A stretch of 64,000 nt of DNA from Siphonodentalium dalli (Eukaryota > Mollusca > Scaphopoda > Gadilida > Siphonodentaliidae): the NCBI GenBank assembly GCA_032622095.1, contig CP136062.1:34656918-34720917 (forward strand). The letters are read 5' to 3'. The translations under genes were made by a program, and so were the position numbers. The notes beneath the pieces are model-generated. The model saw only the letters and a program-made list of their open reading frames with translations, made no database searches and had not been told where the DNA came from. Of the stretch, positions 57,183 to 64,000 are shown in pieces. Each line of letters opens with the position of its first letter. Positions within the stretch are counted from its first letter, which is position 1.

Positions 57183-57270
57183 GAAATTGGTCTAAATGAA
57201 ATTAGTCTAGACTATGAAGTCTAGACTATGAAATTGGTCTAAATGAAATTAGTCTGGACTATGAAGCCAA
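57183..57270 (+). repeat. ~53-bp tandem duplication
   Basis: GAAATTGGTCTAAATGAAATTAGTCT..ACTATGAAG occurs twice (about 57183 and 57229), with a palindromic TCTAGACTATGAAGTCTAGA junction between the copies. Confidence 0.85.
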
Positions 57271-57410
57271 TTTTTTATCGCGATGCTTCATTTCCAATTC
57301 CGCGTTGTTTGCAATCTCCACACAGCTGCTAACCGGAAGTCACGTGACAATTTCTCCAAAATCATTTCCCGCGATCTTGAAAAATCACTGATGGATATAG
57401 AACAAATTAT

Positions 57411-57880
57411 ATGACGTCATTCACATGCCTTAGGTATAAGCACCCTTGGTGGCTGCTATTATATGACATCATTCAGATGCCGTAGGTATAAGCACCCTTA
57501 GTGGTTGCTATTATATGACGTTATTCACATGCCTTATGTATAAGCACCCTCGGTGGTTTGTATTATATGACGTCATTCACATGACTTATGTATAATCACT
57601 CTTGGTGGTTGCTATTATATGACGTCATTCGCATACCTTATGTATAAACACCCTCGGTGGTTGCTATTATATGACGTCATTCACATGCCTTATGTATAAG
57701 CACCCATTGTTGTTGCTATTGTATGACGTCATTCACATGCCATAGGTATAATCACCCTTGGTGGTTGTTATGATATGACGTCATTCACATGCCTTAGGTA
57801 TAAGCACCATTGGTCGTTGCTATTATGTGACGTCATTCACATGCCTTGAGTATAAGCACCCTTGGTGGTTGATAATACAG
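57411..57880 (+). repeat. 52-bp tandem array carrying TGACGTCA in most units
   Basis: Nine units of about 52 bp start at about 57411, 57463, 57516, 57568, 57620, 57672, 57723, 57775 and 57827. Each contains TGACGTCATTCACATGCC (variants TGACATCA and TGACGTTA in units 2 and 3), TATAAGCACCCTTGGTGGTTG and CTATTATA. TGACGTCA is the full palindromic cAMP-response element bound by CREB/ATF bZIP factors. The array lies 1.6 kb downstream of the lectin gene stop. Confidence 0.95.
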
Positions 57881-59197
57881 GATTGTTTTATGGAGCCGCC
57901 CCGTTCGTGATTTGTTCGCCGATAGACAGTTCCACTGGAAATATTTCAAGAAACATCATACAAAATATAGACAATGAAGCCAACTGGAGTGTGCACTGAG
58001 TCTACCATGTGAAATCATAACTGGGAGAAAATAAATCAAGCATGCTTTATTGCCCATTTTAGTTTTGTGGCACCCATTTGTATAACTATTTCTGTTTTAG
58101 GAAACATCACCATAACACAACAAAATATCTGAAAAGATGAATCAGTATTGAGTATTTATATATGCCAGATTATTTAAAACGTGGTTGAATAATATTTATG
58201 TTATTTTGTTTTGTTTTGCCCGATAACAATATAGTTCTGCAAATGGCTGCCAAAAACTAAAATATGCAATAAAAAATGTTTATTTTCTCACAGAGTCATG
58301 ATATCAGATGGCAGATTGACCACACACCATAGTTGGGTATATGTAGATGGTTATTTGTACAATAATTAAGAATTAATAACAAAGCTTTAATATGAATTAA
58401 CAGCATTGTACAGGAGCAGCATGACTTACCGGCCGACTTACTGCTGCCCCTAGTTGGGTTCATAGTATTTGCAGGTTTTTTTTAAAAATAATTGCTGTCA
58501 TTCTGACTATCGATCGACGTGAAAAAAGGCAGCACTTTTTTTACATAATTCGAACATATCCCTCATAATGTGATAGTAAACGCGTGTTGTTATAATAATA
58601 TAGCAGCCATTGGTCATAAAGGATAATGATATTTCCCTTCCAATTCATTGTTTGAAATTGAGATATTTTGAAAATTTATGAATAGGCGCCTTAACCGGGA
58701 ACAATTTTACAGAGCATCTACGAATGTTGCAGAAACTCATTAGATTGAGATAATAAGCTTGCTTGTGTGTCGTATTACATGCGGTTCAATGAACTTCAAT
58801 CGGAATCTATAATTATAATTTGCGTGATGTGAAATGAATGAACCTTAGTTTTACATGTTGACAGCTTTGAACCTCAAGTACCTCAAAAAAGTAACTCCCC
58901 CTATATTCTCGAGGATATCTTAAATTGTGGTAGATACTTTGGGGAGATAATCTCTATAGCATGTGACCAACATATTTTTATAACTAATAGGTAGATATAT
59001 TTATTTGGTGCGACATAAAATGTAATATTACAAAAGGTCCTACATACAATTTGAATGGGCCATAAGATGTAAGTTTATATTGTGCTAGCAGATTAGCCCG
59101 CCACTGGCGGAATTGGTCCCATGGCTTTGGTCGATCCATTGATTTTTGATTTTCAAGGTAACCCCGTACAGGCACGCCGACAGCATGCTATCATTTG
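57881..59197. other. No gene recognised
   Basis: AT-rich sequence without a supported gene, RNA or repeat. Confidence 0.45.
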
Positions 59198-59460
59198 CGG
59201 GTACCCGTTTCAGGGTCATGTTGGGTGTACAAAATAGCCGAACAAAAATATTCCCCGTCCCGATTTGACCATACATAACAAATTTCACCTCGATGTCCCC
59301 GCTGACGACCGAGATATCGCCCAAGATCATTTGTGAGTACCCGTTTCAAGGTCAATGTCACCTCAGGCGGACAAACTGACCCGACGAAAATCTCCCCCGT
59401 CCCTTGGAATCCCTAAGTAGGAAATTTCGATATCCCCAGTTTCCGAGGCGGTCGATTGAA
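59198..59460. repeat. ~136-bp tandem duplication
   Basis: GGGTACCCGTTTCAGGGTCATG at about 59198 and the close relative at about 59334 start two units. Each also has CCCCGTCCC, AAATTTC.A/CGAT.TCCCC and a CCGA.G...CG..CGA end. An open frame on the - strand crosses it without a recognisable domain. Confidence 0.75.
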
Positions 59461-59709
59461 CCGTATTAAAACTCGAGTATATAAACGCTCTTTAACAACG
59501 ACACCGCATATACAAACGCTCCTTAATCATTAACCCATCAATTCCAACGACGGTGGCAGGACGAAAGGTGATAAATATTTAAACTGTCAAACATTAATAT
59601 GAATGGTTAGTTTCAGTTTCATTTATTTGTATTTTGTTTAATAAACTATTTAGATTTTTAAGAAGACTCAACAATCGCACGGAGGATAACATTGAAAAGT
59701 CTGACCCAT

Positions 59710-59790
59710 AAATGGTCCTCAGGGTCTTACAAAGAATTTCTAAATTCTACAATGGTCCTCAGGGTCTTACAAAGAATTTCTAAATTCCAA
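59710..59790 (+). repeat. 41-bp tandem duplication
   Basis: ATGGTCCTCAGGGTCTTACA followed by AAGAATTTCTAAATTC is present at about 59711 and 59752, without mismatch. Confidence 0.95.
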
Positions 59791-60912
59791 AGGACAAAAG
59801 GAATACAGATTGCTAATAATCAACTTTTTGAGATATATTTCCTTATTCTCTGTGAATTGGTAACGTTGAAATTTCTCATGAAAATACCTTTAGAATGTTG
59901 GTATCATATTGCCAGGGATACCGGTTCCAAACTTGGTTTGATTGTGAATCCTTAATTGTGAATTATTTAAGATTTACATATCCATAGAAATAGGAACTAA
60001 GATATGTGATGAATGAACGTGTGAGAGATGGTGTGCATAAGTTATTGCAAGTTAAGAAATGAAACCACACGATGGCTACGCATGATTAAACCCATACGGC
60101 AAAGTGGTCATGTGATGAGTGACTACATGCTTGAACTAACAGATATTGAATGGGATATGTCAACGTTCCTAAAATGGGTACATCACGACAACATCAGTAA
60201 AAGTCACAATAAGTTGGATTGAAACCTTCAACAATAGCAGAACCCGTGTTAACTTGTTACTTGGCGACAACGTTCCCCTATAGTCACATAAATGTTCGAT
60301 GAAATTTGATAACATGATGCATCAAAATGTGTACCGTATATCACGACACTATCAATATCAGTGAGTCATAGACAGTTTTATCGGAAAATTCTAACAAATA
60401 GCGGACTCCGTACATTGGTATGATAATTGATGTAATAACTTACAACTTCCGGTGACATGGGTGGCATTTGATTTGTTTTCGTTGCCCGGTAATTCGGCTA
60501 AAACCACTACTAATTAATAGCAGGAAGTGATGGCCTTGATGGTGCATAATAAAAAGGATATTCCGGATAAATATATTCGCTAACTGTGACAAGGATGGAT
60601 ATTTATATATGCTTGTTTGGTGGTAAATATCTGACGCACAATTTCAACTATCCAGATTTTGTACCAACATGATTGTTTCACAATTTCTTTCAATTACTTG
60701 GACATTGCCAGCGTTTCTCCAAACTGCTCTACATCGCTAGTATTTCATTAGTAGAGACTACTTTCGATACTGTAGCATTGGCAATTGATACAATTTGGAT
60801 GTGCAAAACTGGGACAATTTGAATTCATTTTATGTTGACATATGAACCTAGGGCAGTGTGTACAAACGGTACGTTGCAGTGACCTAAATAGGACCAAACA
60901 CACCGAGAGACA
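59791..60912. other. No gene recognised
   Basis: AT-rich sequence. Short open frames (for example 60028-60222) have no recognisable domain. Confidence 0.4.
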
Positions 60913-61905
60913 TTGAAAGGATTAGTCACGCTTCTTGTGATACACGCTGTCAATCAATCATTGAGGACTACAATGTCGAGTAATGGTGAACCAGTAAACA
61001 CTGGCGGTACACAACAAACGTACGACTTCTCATCAGACGATGTTAAACGTAAGGAGTTCCGATGGCAACACATCAATGCAATTGGACCCGAAAAAACAGA
61101 GAGACGATTTTCTGCTATATACTACTGATTCTGTATTCGGCGATCCGTACGCGAACTGTACAATGCACGTTCAACCTGATTCACCTACGATACAACACTC
61201 GACACAGCAGCTTGGTCCATCGTTCTTGCTACCTGACAGACATGGTCTTTACGGCCCACTTCCGGGATCACAACAAAGCTTTCAACCTTAGCTTGCGGGA
61301 TCGCAATTGCCACAGCAAAGCTACTACCAACCACCAGGGGACCTGGTCCAAGGAATTATCGGGGCAGTCCAGAGCACCAGGGTAAACAGTCACTGGGAGC
61401 TGTTTTGGATGATGCCATTTGCATAGCCGTGGAAAAAGCAGTTGAATAAATCACTAGTGACATTGAAATGAGACTAACAAAAATAGAGAAACTAGTTGCC
61501 GCTCAACAGCATGAACTGGTTAGCCTTCAAAACACCGTGGATGACCTGAGATCTTATAGCACGAGAACACCGCTGACGATTTCTGGTGTAAAATAAAACG
61601 AGGATGAGGACACGGATAAAATTATATTGGACCTGGCTCGTGATATGGATGTAACACTAGATACTGAAGAAGTCCACCGATCTGGTGACCACAAAGGAAA
61701 ACCAAATAGCATGGCATAATCTCAGGATTCCGGTAGAAATTCACAGAGAAAAGAGCGGACAATCCTAGTAAAATTATCAACTTACAGAGTTAGACGCCGC
61801 TTCTACAAAGCTTGAACGGCTCAGAAATCTTCAGGCCGCCAGGGTTTTTTTGTTAACGAACACCTTACAATTACCCGTTAATTCATAGCAGGAAGGTGTC
61901 GTGGT
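60913..61905 (+). pseudogene. LINE ORF1 remnant (coiled coil and RRM-like)
   Basis: A Gln/Pro-rich head (about 60970-61350) leads to a coiled-coil segment IEKLVAAQQHELVSLQNTVDDLRS (about 61475-61555). Then come the ORF1 signature LTISGV, EDTDKIILDLARDMDVTLDTEEVHRSG, and ILVKLSTYRVRRRFYKA, and finally FFVNEHLT (about 61845). This is the coiled coil / RRM / C-terminal layout of L1-type ORF1 RNA-binding proteins. Stops and frameshifts are frequent (for example after LTISGVK), so it is dead. No ORF2 follows on this strand within the window. The opposite-strand frame of 170 codons (61831-62343) is a shadow of this remnant and its flank. Confidence 0.7.
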
Positions 61906-63149
61906 CTTGTAAATGATAAGAGTGGCTGGAACTATGAGTCTGTGATTTTTTAAAGTGTTTTGGAGAGAGTAGAGTGGACTAGATTGGAGGCTAAACTTGG
62001 AGTTGAAAGTGTGCCCTACACATTCCAATTGCATAAGTAGTTGTTGTCCACAGATACGGCCAACGCAGCTAGTGGTTGTTTTATGTAATAAATAACCCAT
62101 AATTTTGAATGTTAAATACTTGATCAATAGCCACACAACACAGCTGCTGCCACAGTGGCACAAACAGTCAGGCAGCTCACGAGAGCGGCTCTCGTGCCAC
62201 TGGATAAACGCAGTATCACAATCTGGATTAACTAACTTGTAACTCGAAGACACATATATGACAAGATAATGCATCTGAGATGTTTTACATCTCAAACCAT
62301 ACAAAAGCACATTCATGAACTTTAGTAACTTTAGTAAACACAAAGTTGCTAGTTCAATTCATCCATGGATCAATGCAGTTTTTGTGAAATTAATTGTACC
62401 TCACTCTCATTTTCATTGTTTACTGGAATTCGAAATTACTGAATGACTATATATCTTGATATTCAGATCAAGACAAATTTTGTCCTGCTAATGTATACTA
62501 TGGCATATATGAAATTCTCTTAGAACCAGCCAATACTAGATAGACACATATTCGTCCACGGAGGCTGGATTCGCTGACTACGTTTGATGCACTTTTTGGA
62601 GATTGTCCCGGGGATTTGTAGATTCAAAGCTATAGCTCCCCGGTACGGTCTATAGGGAGTGACCTGGAGGCCGGAGTTTCCAGCTTCTGTGCGTTTGCAT
62701 GTGTACAATATATTCTGGGTTTGAACCAAAGAAGAAATACTTCCGATGGCTTCAATTGTTATGTATTATATATGTATATATATAGTATTGTGTGTGTTAT
62801 ATACTGGGTTGAGCCATAGAAGAAATACTTCTGGCTGTTTTGATTATATGGTACAATATCCATATTGATATATGTTTGCTATTATGATAATTACATACAT
62901 GTTCCTTTGATTTGGCTCGGCTGGCTTGCACATTACTTTACTACTGATATATACTATACTATATATATAAATTCTATATATTTCGGTAAATACACTATAC
63001 ATGATTAACTACTGACATATACTATCATATATATAGATTCTAAATTATTAGCTACTGATATTATCATAATCGATGCACAATGCTATGTAATTAACCCATG
63101 ATAATCGCTAAGCAATGCAATTTGCTGAGTAATGCTGGTTAAACGCCAG
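61906..63149. other. No gene recognised
   Basis: Small structures only. A hairpin CACGAGAG-CGG-CTCTCGTG lies at 62178-62196. GAAGAAATACTTC is duplicated in similar context at about 62729 and 62819. A diverged duplication (CTACTGAYATATACTAT) occurs near 62942 and 63010. Confidence 0.5.
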
Positions 63150-63990
63150 CCAACTAAGTCATGCAGTTCGAAAAGGATATGCTCGCTCAGCTGACACATT
63201 TTCCGTTCAAAGGTTCCATGAAAATAACTGGAAAGCTGTCTTACGTTATATGAAAATTCACTATTGAAATAATCTTTTATTTATTTCAGGAGATAAACCT
63301 TTGTTTTTTATAGTATGTATTACTTACTTACTTAGAGCTGCTAGTAGCACACTATTTAACAGAGGTCACTCTTTGATATGAATGTGTATGAATCACATAA
63401 ATAATAGGGAGGTTTAGATCGAGGGCTTATAACTTCAAACTTCGGGGGGTGTCGGCTGCCGTGTCCGGGTGATGCATATGATCGCCAGATCTACACGGAT
63501 TGGCATGATCGATAATTAAATAACTGATCGCATGCATTGTCTGGTCATTGTTGGCTGTCGATGGCTGGGGTTTGTGGTGGGATGTTTCTGGTATGAACCT
63601 CCCTAATGAATATTGAAATGAATATAATATCTGATAACACTTACAGAGAAGCGTATGGGGGCGTGGTTGACATCTAACGCCCACAGGCAAACAATAGATT
63701 TCCCATAGTAATATAGTGGTTTCATCGAACCTGGTTGATGATATAATATTAGAGTATTATCCATAATTACTACTCCTTAAATAAGTTTTCGATAACAATT
63801 TATGGATTAATTTGTTGGATCTTAATATATCTTATATTATAATTATGTCGACAAAACACTATCATTTGTACAGCAAGCCGGTCAAGTCATGCAGTCCCAG
63901 AAGGGTGTGCTCGCACATCTGACAACTGTTCCTGGGAAAGGTCCCATGAAAATAGCTGGAAAGCTGTCTTATTTTATATGAAAATTAAAT
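63150..63990 (+). repeat. Pair of ~110-bp direct repeats 730 bp apart
   Basis: AAGTCATGCAGT, GTGCTCGC or ATGCTCGC, CTGACA, GGT(T/C)CCATGAAAATA and CTGGAAAGCTGTCTTA, then TATATGAAAATT, occur in that order at about 63154-63262 and 63884-63990. They could be two units of a long tandem repeat running off the window or the borders of an element. The interval has no recognisable gene. Confidence 0.8.
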
Positions 63991-64000
63991 AACACAATTA

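Noticed and set aside
61831-62343. 170-codon - strand frame
   Set aside because: It lies antisense to the end of the LINE ORF1 remnant and unique AT-rich flank, and has no domain or signal peptide.

Overview
The window reads as non-coding-rich nuclear DNA from an animal, most likely a marine invertebrate. A lophotrochozoan such as a mollusc, brachiopod or annelid is my best guess, but the species is not determinable from what I can see. The evidence is: AT-rich sequence with spliceosomal GT-AG introns; a secreted PAN/apple plus fibrinogen-C lectin gene of the type expanded in marine invertebrates; a head identical in character to U2 snRNA; and a dense mix of decayed LINEs, a Helitron, a Crypton-type tyrosine recombinase, TTAA-flanked miniature elements, foldbacks and many different minisatellites. 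Gene density is very low and most open frames are chance or repeat shadows.

Host genes. The clearest gene is on the + strand: a signal-peptide/PAN exon (43486-43830), a proposed 19-nt microexon (44325-44343) and a full fibrinogen-C exon (55142-55776). They join in phase to a 332-residue secreted lectin-like protein. Its 10.8-kb second intron hosts a Crypton, two TTAA miniature elements, a SINE-like unit and other repeats. Directly on its stop codon sits an array of exact 57-bp copies of its own C-terminal codons plus UTR (55738-56215). A second, unpaired signal-peptide/PAN exon lies on the - strand at 11654-11959. A PHD-like Cys/His fragment lies at 18584-18979 (-).

Layout. 0.66-2.4 kb: two copies of a composite repeat set in (TA)n. 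5.2-6.1 kb: first copy of a 0.9-kb dispersed family with an internal foldback (others at 28.7-29.65 kb and, inverted, 50.5-51.2 kb). 7.9-8.4 kb: trinucleotide satellite. 14.3-16.7 kb: decayed CR1-like LINE, followed at once by a 24-bp-period palindrome array. 19.1-20.7 kb: element with inverted ends. 21.3-23.6 kb: foldback and 257-bp tandem repeats. 23.7-25.5 kb: L1/Tx1-like reverse transcriptase remnant. 26.1-27.5 kb (-): LINE ORF1 with zinc knuckles and an SGNH esterase. 30.7-38.2 kb (-): Helitron Rep/helicase, broken by 4.1 kb of repeats, with one Rep motif expanded into a 62-bp minisatellite. 39.4-39.7 kb (-): U2 head fused to GC-rich sequence. 40-42.2 kb: tandem repeats. 43.5-55.8 kb: the PAN-fibrinogen gene and its intron guests. 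56.4-56.85 kb: piggyBac-like miniature element carrying nested palindromes. 57.4-57.9 kb: array of cAMP-response-element palindromes. 60.9-61.9 kb: LINE ORF1 remnant.

No set of genes here forms an operon or pathway. The interest lies in repeat arrays derived from, or conserved like, functional sequence: the lectin C-terminal cassettes, the AGTCA/TGACT array, the TGACGTCA array, the Helitron motif array and the U2-headed unit.
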